From contig DASQMX010000036.1 of NCBI GenBank assembly GCA_035645275.1, positions 1-64,000 of the forward strand: a DNA stretch of 64,000 nt, written 5' to 3'. This stretch comes from Paranoxybacillus sp035645275. GTDB taxonomy: Bacteria; Bacillota; Bacilli; Bacillales; Anoxybacillaceae. Both the position numbers and the translations under genes were made by a program. Under the pieces are notes generated by a model. It saw only the letters and a list, made by a program, of their open reading frames with translations, had not been told where the DNA came from and did not search any database. Of this stretch, positions 15,155 through 24,126 are shown one piece after another. Each line of letters opens with the position of its first letter. Within the stretch, counting starts at the first letter, position 1.

Positions 15155-17590
15155 ATGGCACAAACAGAAAGAATTTTAGATTTACCATTGGAGGATGTAT
15201 TGGGCGACCGTTTTGGACGTTATAGTAAATATATTATTCAAGAGCGCGCACTTCCTGATGTGCGCGACGGTTTAAAACCGGTGCAGCGCCGTATATTGTA
15301 TGCGATGTATATGGACGGAAATACATCTGATAAAGGGTTTCGCAAAGCGGCGAAAACGGTCGGAAATGTCATCGGTAACTACCATCCTCACGGTGATTCT
15401 TCCGTCTATGAAGCAATGGTGCGGATGAGCCAAGATTGGAAGCTGCGCAACATTTTAATTGAAATGCACGGAAATAACGGAAGTATCGATGGCGACCCAC
15501 CAGCAGCGATGCGTTATACAGAGGCACGTCTTTCGGCCATCGCTTCCGAGTTATTGCGTGATATCGATAAACAAACAGTTGAATTTGTTCCTAACTTTGA
15601 TGATACAAGCAAAGAGCCTGTCGTTTTACCAGCGATGTTTCCGAACTTGCTTGTAAACGGTTCAACCGGGATTTCTGCGGGATATGCAACAGAAATTCCG
15701 CCGCATCATTTAGGCGAAGTGATCGATGCGGTGATTATGCGAATTGACCGACCAAATTGTACAGTGGACGACTTAATGACCGTTCTTCATGGCCCTGATT
15801 TTCCAACGGGCGGCATTATTCAAGGGAAAGACGGCATCAAAAAAGCTTATGAAAGCGGAAAAGGAAAAATTATTATCCGCGGCAGAGCAACGATTGAAAC
15901 AGGAAAAGGCGGAAAGCAACAAATTGTCATTACGGAAATTCCGTATGAGGTCAATAAAGCGAACCTTGTGAAAAAAATTGATGAACTTCGTCTTGAACGA
16001 AAACTGGAAGGAATTGCTGAAGTTCGTGATGAAACGGACCGCACCGGCTTGCGAATTGTCATCGAATTAAAGAAAGACGTAGACGCAGAAGGAATTTTAA
16101 ATTACTTGTATAAAAATACAGATTTACAAATAACTTACAACTTTAATATGGTGGCGATTCATAAGCGGCGTCCAAAACTGTTAAGCCTTCCGGAATTATT
16201 AGATGCCTATATTGAACATCAGAAAGAGGTTGTGACGAATCGCTCGCAATTTGAGCTTAAAAAAGCACGCGAACGCGAACATATCGTCGAAGGCTTAATG
16301 AAAGCTTTATCGATTCTTGATGAAGTGATTGCGACGATTCGCGCTTCGAAAGATAAACGCGATGCCAAAGACAATTTAATCGCCAAATTCCAGTTTACCG
16401 AAGCGCAGGCAGAAGCGATTGTATCATTGCAATTGTATCGTTTAACGAATACAGATATTACTGCCTTAAAACAGGAAGCGGAGGAACTGGCGAAAAAAAT
16501 TGCTGAACTGACAGCAATTTTAGCGAGTGAAAAGAAACTGCTTTCTGTCATTAAAACCGATTTAAAAAAAATGAAAAAAACGTATGCCGATGAACGTCGG
16601 ACAACGATTGAAGAGGAAATTGAAGAAATTAAAATTAATTTAGAGGTTATGATTCCGCAAGAAGAGGTTATTGTGACAGTAACGAAAGAAGGATATGTCA
16701 AACGAACAAGCCTTCGTTCTTACACCGCTTCCAACGGACAAGATTTTGGGATGAAGGAATCTGACCGTTTGCTTGCGCAGCTGGAGATGAGCACAACCGA
16801 TGTTTTGTTGTTATTTACAAGACGTGGAAATTACATTTATTGTCCTGTTCACGAATTGCCTGACATTCGTTGGAAAGAGTTAGGGCAGCATATTTCGAAC
16901 ATCGTTCCATTAGAGCGTGAAGACGAAATTATCGCAGCGATTCCGGTGAAGGATTTTGCACAGCCACTGGATCTTGTCTTTGTTACAAAAGGTGGTTTAG
17001 TGAAACGAACGGAATTAAGTCAATACAAAGTACAACGTTACACAAAACCGCTCGTAGCCATCAATCTAAAAGAAGACGATCAAGTAGTGGCTGTTTATAC
17101 AACGGATGGAAAGCAAGATATTTTCCTTGTCACTCATCAAGGATACGGGCTATGGTTCAGTGAAGAAGAAATCAGTGTGGTTGGTGTGCGCGCTGCCGGA
17201 GTCAAAGGAATTAATCTGAAAGAAAACGATTTTGTTGTTTCGGCACATCAAATTAAAAATCAAGATTTACAGTATTTGATTATCGCTACTCAACGCGGTG
17301 CGGTGAAAAAAATGCCGCTCGTTGAATTTGAGAAAACGTCACGGGCGAAACGCGGCGTTGTGATGTTAAGAGAGTTAAAGACGAAGCCACATCGGATTGT
17401 TGCCTCATTGTTAACAGAAAATGAGAACGAGACCGTTTGTTTACAAACAGAAAACGGACATATCGAGGTCATACAGTCTTCCCAGCTACGATTAGTTGAC
17501 CGATATAACAATGGCGAGTTTCTCGTTGACACCGAGGAAGTAGGCGAAGTAAAAGAAATGTGGATTCGTATTAATGATTTAGAGGAATAA
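15155..17590 (+). CDS. parC: DNA topoisomerase IV subunit A
   Basis: 811 aa, with GAGGAGGT before ATG. Winged-helix breakage-reunion domain with the active-site Tyr in PPAAMRYTEARLSAIA and the quinolone-determining region HPHGDSSVYEAMVRMSQDW. Tower and coiled-coil gate (residues ~340-490) are lysine/glutamate rich. The C-terminal beta-pinwheel shows repeated degenerate GyrA-box blades (VTKGGLVKRTELSQYK, ATQRGAVKKMPLVEFEK). Length matches Gram-positive ParC. A terminator follows at 17609. Confidence 0.96.
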   Translation: MAQTERILDLPLEDVLGDRFGRYSKYIIQERALPDVRDGLKPVQRRILYAMYMDGNTSDKGFRKAAKTVGNVIGNYHPHGDSSVYEAMVRMSQDWKLRNILIEMHGNNGSIDGDPPAAMRYTEARLSAIASELLRDIDKQTVEFVPNFDDTSKEPVVLPAMFPNLLVNGSTGISAGYATEIPPHHLGEVIDAVIMRIDRPNCTVDDLMTVLHGPDFPTGGIIQGKDGIKKAYESGKGKIIIRGRATIETGKGGKQQIVITEIPYEVNKANLVKKIDELRLERKLEGIAEVRDETDRTGLRIVIELKKDVDAEGILNYLYKNTDLQITYNFNMVAIHKRRPKLLSLPELLDAYIEHQKEVVTNRSQFELKKAREREHIVEGLMKALSILDEVIATIRASKDKRDAKDNLIAKFQFTEAQAEAIVSLQLYRLTNTDITALKQEAEELAKKIAELTAILASEKKLLSVIKTDLKKMKKTYADERRTTIEEEIEEIKINLEVMIPQEEVIVTVTKEGYVKRTSLRSYTASNGQDFGMKESDRLLAQLEMSTTDVLLLFTRRGNYIYCPVHELPDIRWKELGQHISNIVPLEREDEIIAAIPVKDFAQPLDLVFVTKGGLVKRTELSQYKVQRYTKPLVAINLKEDDQVVAVYTTDGKQDIFLVTHQGYGLWFSEEEISVVGVRAAGVKGINLKENDFVVSAHQIKNQDLQYLIIATQRGAVKKMPLVEFEKTSRAKRGVVMLRELKTKPHRIVASLLTENENETVCLQTENGHIEVIQSSQLRLVDRYNNGEFLVDTEEVGEVKEMWIRINDLEE

Positions 17591-17608
17591 ACGTATCATT
17601 AACAAAAG

Positions 17609-17636
17609 AAAAGCGGCTTCATTATAAGCCGCTTTT
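17609..17636 (+). terminator. Terminator of parE-parC
   Basis: AAAAGCGGCTT / AAGCCGCTTTT stem with a 6-nt loop, ending in TTTTAATCTAATT. Confidence 0.85.
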
Positions 17637-17713
17637 AATCTAATTCTCTTGTAATGATCTAAACTTCACAATATATTGGATGTTGTAAATTTTTCTTAAA
17701 AGAGGGGATTTGT

Positions 17714-18091
17714 GTGAGATTTAAAAGACAAGAAGCATTTCGCTACGAATTTGGTCAACCGCTTCCTTGTACCTTTCGAATTGCACAAATTGGCGAAAAG
17801 AAAGTCGAAGGCGATAAAGGAAAAGCAGAAATTTATGACATCAGCCCAAAAGGCATGAAAATAGCAACGTCGTTAAATATTCCCCTTGATAAGACAAGCA
17901 TTATCATCGAAATTACATTTACTTTAAGCGAGCTCGAGTTAACTTTCTTAGGAAGGTTAGTATGGCAAAAAAAATTTGCCAATGACTATTTCTATGGAGT
18001 CAATCTCATACTCTCACAAGATGAAGGGCAACGACTCATTGATGAATTGAAAAAATATGCGGCAAATGCTTATAAGCGCTCTAATCAGTAA
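17714..18091 (+). CDS. PilZ-domain protein
   Basis: 125 aa, ATG reading MRFKRQEAFRYEFGQPLPC, the basic N-terminal segment preceding the PilZ barrel, followed by DISPKGMKIA matching the (D/N)xSxxG motif and a FLGRLVW strand. PilZ domains bind cyclic-di-GMP through the RxxxR and (D/N)xSxxG motifs. Here the first motif is K-R-x4-R, so nucleotide binding is likely but not certain. The ribosome site GAGGGG is upstream. It may regulate motility or surface functions; no partner is next to it. Confidence 0.82.
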   Translation: MRFKRQEAFRYEFGQPLPCTFRIAQIGEKKVEGDKGKAEIYDISPKGMKIATSLNIPLDKTSIIIEITFTLSELELTFLGRLVWQKKFANDYFYGVNLILSQDEGQRLIDELKKYAANAYKRSNQ

Positions 18092-18360
18092 AGGTTTGAA
18101 CGATGCAACGAATAGAGAGCGTATGTTTGCTCTACATCAAAGACGGCAAAGCGGTTGATTTACCATAGGGGATATGGAATCATTTGCTTCAGTCTGTCTG
18201 TTTGATTGAATTTCGTCACTATTTTACGGCTTCTATTAAAACGTGCCATATGAGGTTGAGGAGTTTAACATGTTCACCGAGAAGTCTCCTGCCTCTAAGC
18301 GAAGTGTAAGTGGGAGAGGTTCATGAGAAAAGCTAGGAGAAAAGCTAGGCGAAAAGAAAA
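18092..18360. other. Intergenic region with short tandem repeat
   Basis: No gene is supported. At 18322-18350 the 12-bp unit GAGAAAAGCTAG is repeated twice and followed by a partial unit (GCGAAAAG). Confidence 0.5.
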
Positions 18361-18403
18361 AAAACAAGCATTGGTCATCATGATAGACCGCTGCTTGTTT
18401 TTT
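18361..18403 (-). terminator. Terminator of the MerR/RacA-like gene
   Basis: AAAACAAGC..GGTC / AGACC..GCTTGTTTT stem with A-rich and T-rich flanks, so it may act in both directions between two convergent transcripts. Confidence 0.75.
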
Positions 18404-19191
18404 TATTTACTAATCGTCCAAAATTTCCACCATTTTTTTGTTTTTTTTGTTTCGGTTGTTGCCGATTCTCTAAAAGCCAAAACAAGCTCGCGAAATGCAC
18501 GTTCACGTTCCATAATTTTTTGTTCATATACTTTTCTTTCATGTTCTAATGTTGAAAGAGAATGTTCTCTTTCTTCCTGTAAAGTTTCTTCTGCCTCTTC
18601 TAACAGTTCTATATTTGTATCTTGGAAATTTTGAATAGCCTGTGCATAATGTTCTGTTTCTGAATGAACGAGAAGATGAGGCGTTGCTTCATTTTGAACG
18701 GTGATTTTCTCCATGCAACGTTTAAGATCTGACACGGAATAAGAAGCAATCGAATGAAGATGTTGAGCAACTTGATTCGTCTCTTCTTCCATCATGATGT
18801 TTAATACATATCCTTCTAATTCTTCCTGAAGCTCTTCTTTCAAATGCGGCGCTGTTTCTTGAACATCTTTGTTCTCTGAATGCTCCTCCATCATTTCCTT
18901 ATTCATAACAACCATCTGTTCGACTGTGCTCTCCTCTTGAGCAAAATGCGTTGACTCGATTGGAGTGCTCTGCGATTGTAAATAGTGAATAATCTCATAC
19001 TTCTTTAACTTTTTTTCATATAAAGCTTTAATGTTTTGAAAAAAATCCGCTTCTATTTCCGTATAAATACGTGCCCCTTGCTTGGTTCTTGGTATCGAGA
19101 TGTACGTTCGAAAGTCTTTTTCCCATTGTTTTATTGTTTTTGGCGATACGCCCATCGTTTTAGCGAATTCCATTAACGTATACGACTTCAT
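18403..19191 (-). CDS. MerR-type HTH protein with long coiled coil (RacA-like)
   Basis: 262 aa. Residues 1-70 form a MerR-type winged helix (YTLMEFAKTMGVSPKTIKQWEKDF..RIYTEIEADFFQNIKAL). Residues ~90-245 are glutamate-rich and helical, with a coiled coil near 195-240 (EEAEETLQEEREHSLSTLEHERKVYEQ..). The C-terminus is a short basic-aromatic tail, KKTKKWWKFWTISK. HTH + coiled coil + membrane-seeking tail is the plan of RacA, which anchors chromosomes at the pole during sporulation, though RacA is shorter (~184 aa). It could also be a plasmid-type MerR/DUF3967 protein. Role inferred. Confidence 0.6.
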   Translation of the reverse strand: MKSYTLMEFAKTMGVSPKTIKQWEKDFRTYISIPRTKQGARIYTEIEADFFQNIKALYEKKLKKYEIIHYLQSQSTPIESTHFAQEESTVEQMVVMNKEMMEEHSENKDVQETAPHLKEELQEELEGYVLNIMMEEETNQVAQHLHSIASYSVSDLKRCMEKITVQNEATPHLLVHSETEHYAQAIQNFQDTNIELLEEAEETLQEEREHSLSTLEHERKVYEQKIMERERAFRELVLAFRESATTETKKTKKWWKFWTISK

Positions 19192-19370
19192 CCAAATTCC
19201 TTCCTTTCTATGTTTTAAAATGATTACATTTTTATTCCACTACTCATGGTCCGTTTTCCTGCTAAGCGACAAAACATTACAAAATAACAAATGGATACAC
19301 AATAATTAACAAATACAGCGGAATAGGTAAGCAAATATTGACGGAAATAAGAAATATATTTACTTTTTTG

Positions 19371-19441
19371 TTGACTAACTTGTATATACAAGTTAAAATG
19401 AAAGCGGTTGTATATACAAGTTGTTTTTGAAAGCGGTTAAA
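19371..19441 (+). promoter_or_regulatory. tre promoter with two TreR operators and two cre-like boxes
   Basis: -35 TTGACT (19371-19376) and -10 TAAAAT (19394-19399) are 17 bp apart, and the spacer is filled by the palindrome AACTTGTATATACAAGTT (19377-19394), the known TreR operator type. A second, TTGTATATACAAGTT, is at 19408-19422. TGAAAGCGGTT occurs twice (19399-19409, 19428-19438), resembling CcpA cre sites. Predicted: TreR repression relieved by trehalose-6-phosphate, plus carbon catabolite repression. Confidence 0.85.
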
Positions 19442-19454
19442 AGGAGTGCTAGTT

Positions 19455-19952
19455 ATGTTTAAAAAATTATTTGGAAAAAAAGAGCGGAAGAAAGAAGAAA
19501 CGTTGTTTGCTCCTTTAAATGGAAAAGTTGTTGATATTGAACAAGTTCCAGATCCTACTTTTTCCCAAAAGCTAATGGGGGAAGGGATTGCCATTGAACC
19601 GGTTGATGGAACGGTTGTTTCACCTGTAAATGGAGAGATTATTCAGTTTTTCCATACGAAACATGCCATCGGCATTCGTTCAGAAACAGGGCTGGAAATA
19701 TTAATTCATGTTGGGCTTGAGACAGTCATGTTAAACGGGGAAGGATTTACAGGACATGTTCAAGTGGGCGATAAAGTAAAAGTAGGTGATCGCTTAATTA
19801 CATTCGATCTTGAGTTCATTAAAGAAAAAGCAGCAAGTTCCATTACGCCAATTGTCATTACTAATATGGACATCGTTCAATCGATAGAGAAAAATCCGGT
19901 TACTGATGCAAAAGCAGGAGTAGATTCATTGATGGACATTACGACAAAATAA
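19455..19952 (+). CDS. PTS glucose-type EIIA component
   Basis: 165 aa. ATG 19455 lies 8 nt after AAGGAG. A basic N-terminal stretch (MFKKLFGKKERKKEE) precedes the Crr-like EIIA beta-sandwich: FAPLNGKVVDIEQVPDP, GIAIEPVDGTVVSPVNGEI, KHAIGIRSETGLEILIHVGLETVML. The phospho-accepting His is in LIHVGLET, with the partner His in TKHAIGI. It passes phosphate from HPr to the trehalose EIIB domain encoded next. A separate EIIA gene leading the tre operon is unlike B. subtilis, where TreP lacks EIIA and borrows it. Confidence 0.93.
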   Translation: MFKKLFGKKERKKEETLFAPLNGKVVDIEQVPDPTFSQKLMGEGIAIEPVDGTVVSPVNGEIIQFFHTKHAIGIRSETGLEILIHVGLETVMLNGEGFTGHVQVGDKVKVGDRLITFDLEFIKEKAASSITPIVITNMDIVQSIEKNPVTDAKAGVDSLMDITTK

Positions 19953-19986
19953 CAATCTTTTTGTAAACGATTACGGGGGGTTCATA

Positions 19987-21399
19987 ATGAGTGTCAACAA
20001 ACAATCAGTAGAAAAGATTGTGGAAGCGATTGGAGGAAAAGAAAATATTGTTGCTGCTTCCCATTGTGTAACGCGTTTAAGATTTGCTTTAAAAGATGAA
20101 GGAAAAGTGAATAAAGAAGCTCTTGAAAATATTGATATTGTAAAGGGTTCGTTTTCTGCAAATGGTCAATTTCAAGTCGTTATCGGTCAAGGGCTTGTCG
20201 ATAAAGTGTACAATGAAATGGTAGAAATGACAGGGATTGGCCGGGCGACAAAACAAGAAATTAAAGATGCAGCTGAAGCGAAATTAAATCCGTTGCAACG
20301 CGCGATTAAAACGTTGGCAGACATCTTTATTCCGATTTTGCCAGCAATCGTGACAGCCGGTTTATTAATGGGAATTAACAATGTGTTAACAGGTCCGGGA
20401 ATTTTTTATGATGACAAATCGTTTGTTGAAGTTCATAAGGAATGGGCTGATTTAGCAAGCATTATTAACTTAATTGCCAATACAGCATTTGTGTTCTTGC
20501 CGGGTTTAATTGGTTGGTCGGCGGTAAATAAATTTGGCGGCAGTCCATTGTTAGGTATTGTCCTTGGATTAATGCTTGTACACCCTGACCTTTTAAACGC
20601 ATGGGGATGGGGAGCCGCAAAACAAGAAGGGAATATTCCAGTTTGGAACTTATTTGGATTGGAAATCCAAAAAGTAGGTTATCAAGGCCAAGTATTACCA
20701 GTATTAGTTGCATCTTATGTTTTAGCGAAAATTGAAATTTTCTTGCGCAAGCGAATTCCGGATGCGTTTCAATTGTTGTTAGTTGCACCGCTTGCTTTAT
20801 TAATTACAGGATTTTTAGCATTTATCGTGATTGGACCAGTTACGTTCGCGATCGGTAATGCGATTACAAACGTATTCGTTGGCATTTTTGATAACGTTCC
20901 AGCCATTGGTGGTTTTATTTATGGTGCATTGTATGCTCCATTAGTTGTAACAGGAATGCATCATACATTCCTGCCAGTAGATTTACAATTGATTTCAAGC
21001 ACTGGCGGCACTTTCTTATGGCCAATTCTTGTTATGTCCAATATTGCTCAAGGTTCTGCAGCGTTGGCCATGATGTTCTTAGCGAAAGATGAAAAATTAA
21101 AAGGATTGTCATTTACTTCTGCTGTTTCTGCTTATCTCGGTATCACAGAGCCAGCGATGTTTGGTGTGAACTTGCGTTTTAGATATCCGTTCATTGCGGC
21201 GATGACAGGAGCGGCGATTGCCGGTATGTTTATTACGCTCAATAAAGTAATCGCTCCATCCATTGGTGTGGGGGGGCTGCCAGGATTTTTATCCATCGTG
21301 CCGCAAAAATGGATTCCATTCTTTATCGGTATGGCGATTGCGATTGTTGTACCAATTGTATTAACGTGGATCTTTGCAAAACTAAAGAAAGACAAATAA
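19987..21399 (+). CDS. treP: PTS trehalose-specific EIIBC permease
   Basis: 470 aa, with GGGGG-type site before ATG. EIIB domain at residues ~5-85 with the phospho-Cys in AASHCVTRLRFAL. The EIIC domain then has about ten hydrophobic segments, including FIPILPAIVTAGLLMGINN, TAFVFLPGLIGWSA, PLVVTGMHHTFLP and YLGITEPAMFGV (the conserved GITEP sugar-binding motif). It imports trehalose as trehalose-6-phosphate. The position between the EIIA and treA genes supports the substrate assignment. Confidence 0.93.
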   Translation: MSVNKQSVEKIVEAIGGKENIVAASHCVTRLRFALKDEGKVNKEALENIDIVKGSFSANGQFQVVIGQGLVDKVYNEMVEMTGIGRATKQEIKDAAEAKLNPLQRAIKTLADIFIPILPAIVTAGLLMGINNVLTGPGIFYDDKSFVEVHKEWADLASIINLIANTAFVFLPGLIGWSAVNKFGGSPLLGIVLGLMLVHPDLLNAWGWGAAKQEGNIPVWNLFGLEIQKVGYQGQVLPVLVASYVLAKIEIFLRKRIPDAFQLLLVAPLALLITGFLAFIVIGPVTFAIGNAITNVFVGIFDNVPAIGGFIYGALYAPLVVTGMHHTFLPVDLQLISSTGGTFLWPILVMSNIAQGSAALAMMFLAKDEKLKGLSFTSAVSAYLGITEPAMFGVNLRFRYPFIAAMTGAAIAGMFITLNKVIAPSIGVGGLPGFLSIVPQKWIPFFIGMAIAIVVPIVLTWIFAKLKKDK

Positions 21400-21502
21400 G
21401 CAAACATCATTTCTTACGACGATGCCATTGGTGTACAAATATTTTCCAATGGTATCGTTTTGTTTAGTCTATTTCAACAAGAGGAACAGGTGGAGGTTAG
21501 CA

Positions 21503-23191
21503 ATGGAAAAACAACCTTGGTGGAAAAAGGCAGTGGTTTATCAAATTTATCCAAAAAGTTTTAAAGATACAACTGGAAGCGGTGTCGGCGACTTACAAGG
21601 GATTATCGAAAAGTTGGATTATTTAAAAACATTAGGCATCGATGTCATTTGGTTAACACCGATTTATAAATCACCGCAGCGCGACAACGGCTATGATATT
21701 AGCGATTATTTTAGCATTCATGAAGAGTATGGAACAATGGAAGACTTTGAGCGTTTGCTTGATGAAGCTCATCAGCGCGGAATCAAGATTATTATGGATA
21801 TGGTCGTCAACCATACTTCTACAGAACATGAGTGGTTTAAACAAGCGCGTTCATCAAAAGATAATCCATATCGCCATTTTTATATTTGGAAAGATCCGAA
21901 GCCGGATGGAAGCGCACCGACGAACTGGGAGTCAAAGTTTGGTGGCTCAGCTTGGGAGTATGATGAGCAAACCGGTCAATATTACTTGCATTTATTCGAT
22001 GTCACGCAGGCAGACTTAAACTGGGAGAACGAAGAACTGCGCAAAAAAATCCATGACATGATGCATTTTTGGTTTCAAAAAGGTGTCGATGGTTTTCGTT
22101 TAGATGTGATTAATTTAATTTCCAAAGATCAGCGTTTTCTAGATGATGACGGCTCCGTGCCGCCGGGAGACGGCCGCAAATTTTATACAGACGGTCCACG
22201 CATTCACGAGTTTTTACAAGAAATGAATCGCGAAGTATTTTCGAAATATGACATTATGACCGTTGGCGAAATGTCATCGACAACGATTGATCATTGTATT
22301 AAATATACAAACCCAGAACGCAAAGAATTAAATATGACATTTAACTTCCATCACTTAAAAGTCGATTATCCGAACGGAGAAAAATGGGCTGTTGCCGATT
22401 TTGATTTCTTAGCATTAAAACGAATTTTATCCACTTGGCAAGTAGAAATGAACAAAGGCGGCGGCTGGAATGCTTTATTCTGGTGTAACCATGACCAGCC
22501 TCGTGTCGTTTCCCGCTATGGGGATGATGGAAAATATCATAAGGAATCGGCCAAAATGCTTGCGACGGTTATTCATATGATGCAGGGCACGCCATATATT
22601 TATCAAGGAGAAGAAATCGGGATGACTGACCCGAAATTTGATCGGATTGAAGATTATCGCGATGTTGAATCATTAAATATGTACAAAATTTTACAAGAAA
22701 AAGGAAAAACAAAGGAAGAAGTTCTTGAAATTTTAAAACGTAAATCGCGTGACAATTCCCGCACTCCAATGCAGTGGGATGGAAGTGAGCACGCCGGTTT
22801 TACAACAGGAACACCGTGGATTCGCGTGGCGGATAACTATAAAGAGATTAACGTGGAGAACGCGCTGAACGACCCAACATCCATTTTTTATCATTATCAG
22901 CGGCTTATTCAACTACGGAAAGAGTATGATATTATCACAACCGGTGATTACCAGCTTATTTTAGAAGAGCATCCAAACATTTTTGCTTATGTGCGAAATG
23001 GAGAAAACGAGAAACTTCTTGTTGTCAACAATTTTTATGGCAAAGAAACAACATTCGAGCTGCCAAATACAGTGGACATCGAAGGGTATACAAGCTCGAT
23101 TTTGCTTTCGAATTATGAAAACTCACCAGAAGATTTCAAAAAGATGACATTACGGCCTTATGAATCGATTGTTTATCACTTGAAAAAATAA
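21503..23191 (+). CDS. treA: Trehalose-6-phosphate hydrolase (GH13)
   Basis: 562 aa from ATG 21503, which follows GGTGGAGG; the frame open from 21422 is not needed. GH13 (beta/alpha)8 barrel: WWKKAVVYQIYPKSF, MDMVVNHTSTEHEWF, nucleophile Asp in GVDGFRLDVINLI, acid Glu in MTVGEMSSTT, stabiliser Asp in FWCNHDQPR. It cleaves trehalose-6-phosphate to glucose and glucose-6-phosphate in the cytoplasm. Length and context match B. subtilis TreA. Confidence 0.95.
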   Translation: MEKQPWWKKAVVYQIYPKSFKDTTGSGVGDLQGIIEKLDYLKTLGIDVIWLTPIYKSPQRDNGYDISDYFSIHEEYGTMEDFERLLDEAHQRGIKIIMDMVVNHTSTEHEWFKQARSSKDNPYRHFYIWKDPKPDGSAPTNWESKFGGSAWEYDEQTGQYYLHLFDVTQADLNWENEELRKKIHDMMHFWFQKGVDGFRLDVINLISKDQRFLDDDGSVPPGDGRKFYTDGPRIHEFLQEMNREVFSKYDIMTVGEMSSTTIDHCIKYTNPERKELNMTFNFHHLKVDYPNGEKWAVADFDFLALKRILSTWQVEMNKGGGWNALFWCNHDQPRVVSRYGDDGKYHKESAKMLATVIHMMQGTPYIYQGEEIGMTDPKFDRIEDYRDVESLNMYKILQEKGKTKEEVLEILKRKSRDNSRTPMQWDGSEHAGFTTGTPWIRVADNYKEINVENALNDPTSIFYHYQRLIQLRKEYDIITTGDYQLILEEHPNIFAYVRNGENEKLLVVNNFYGKETTFELPNTVDIEGYTSSILLSNYENSPEDFKKMTLRPYESIVYHLKK

Positions 23192-23217
23192 TGATACAAT
23201 ACTTTTCGGTGATAAAC

Positions 23218-23937
23218 ATGAAAGAAAATAAATATTTAGCGATTTATCATGACTTGTTATTAAAAATTCGGCAAGGAATATTCAAAGCGAACGAAAAACT
23301 GCCATCAGAAAATGAATTAGTTCAACAATATCAAACGTCACGGGAAACGATTCGTAAAGCGTTAAATCTGTTATCGGAACATGGATACATTCAAAAAATT
23401 AGAGGAAAAGGCTCCATTGTTCTCGATGTGAGCAAATATGATTTTCCTGTTTCCGGATTAGTCAGCTTTAAAGAGCTGGCGCAGAAAATGAAAAAGCCGC
23501 CAAAAACCATTGTTTGTGAATTGGAGCTTGTGAAGCCAAATGAGTATTTAAAAAAACATCTAAACGTTACAAATAAAGATGAAGTATGGAAAGTTATTCG
23601 CGCGCGTGAAATCGAAGGGGAAAAAATTATTTTAGATAAAGACTATTTTCATAAAAAATATGTTCCTTCTCTTACAAAAGAAATATGTGAAGATTCGATA
23701 TATGAATATATTGAGAATGAGCTAAAGTTAAAAATCAGCTTTGCCAAAAAAGAAATTTCTGTTGATCAAGCAACCAGTGAGGATTATCAATATTTAGATT
23801 TAGAGGGATATAACCATGTCGTTGTCGTGAAAAACTTTGTATATTTAGACGATGCCAGCTTGTTTCAGTACACGGAATCAAGACATCGGCTTGACAAGTT
23901 TCGTTTCGTTGATTTTGCCCGGAGAAGCCATCCGTAA
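23218..23937 (+). CDS. treR: Trehalose operon repressor, GntR family
   Basis: 239 aa from ATG 23218 (MKENKYLAIYHDLLLKIRQG), preferred over the earlier ATG at 23191 because of a GGTGA site and agreement with B. subtilis TreR. N-terminal GntR winged helix (LPSENELVQQYQTSRETIRKAL..GYIQKIRGKGSIV), C-terminal UTRA ligand domain ending FQYTESRHRLDKFRFVDFARR. It should bind the two palindromes at 19377-19394 and 19408-19422. Fourth gene of the tre operon. Confidence 0.95.
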   Translation: MKENKYLAIYHDLLLKIRQGIFKANEKLPSENELVQQYQTSRETIRKALNLLSEHGYIQKIRGKGSIVLDVSKYDFPVSGLVSFKELAQKMKKPPKTIVCELELVKPNEYLKKHLNVTNKDEVWKVIRAREIEGEKIILDKDYFHKKYVPSLTKEICEDSIYEYIENELKLKISFAKKEISVDQATSEDYQYLDLEGYNHVVVVKNFVYLDDASLFQYTESRHRLDKFRFVDFARRSHP

Positions 23938-23946
23938 TATGATAAA

Positions 23947-23977
23947 GCACCTGTACGTTCGTACGGGTGTTTTTTTA
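23947..23977 (+). terminator. Terminator of the tre operon
   Basis: CACCTGTA..TACGGGTG stem followed by GTTTTTTTATTT, just after treR. Confidence 0.85.
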
Positions 23978-24003
23978 TTTGCTAATACATGTTTTATGTT
24001 TTC

Positions 24004-24030
24004 ATTAAACCATGTTCTAAATAATCAATG
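24004..24030 (+). other. Ter-like site A (replication terminator)
   Basis: ATTAAACCATGTTCTAAATAA. The 11-mer ATGTTCTAAAT is shared with sites at 26501 and 37064 in the same orientation and resembles the B. subtilis RTP-binding core (CTATGTACYAAAT, from memory). This copy lacks the ACT before ATG, so it is the weakest of the three. Confidence 0.55.
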
Positions 24031-24126
24031 TTAAAAAGATAAATAGAAGAATCCATTAAGAAAAATAATTGTAATATGAGGAAAAATTTATGGCTATCCT
24101 TGTAACATACAGAGGAGATGAGGATC

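Noticed and set aside
16219..16701. 160-codon antisense frame in parC
   Set aside because: Antisense shadow of a well-conserved gene with a Ser-rich, low-complexity translation.
18541..18570. ATGTTCTAATG inside the RacA-like gene as a fourth Ter site
   Set aside because: Matches only part of the core and lies in a coding region; likely chance. A similar partial match (reverse strand) at ~40185 was rejected for the same reason.
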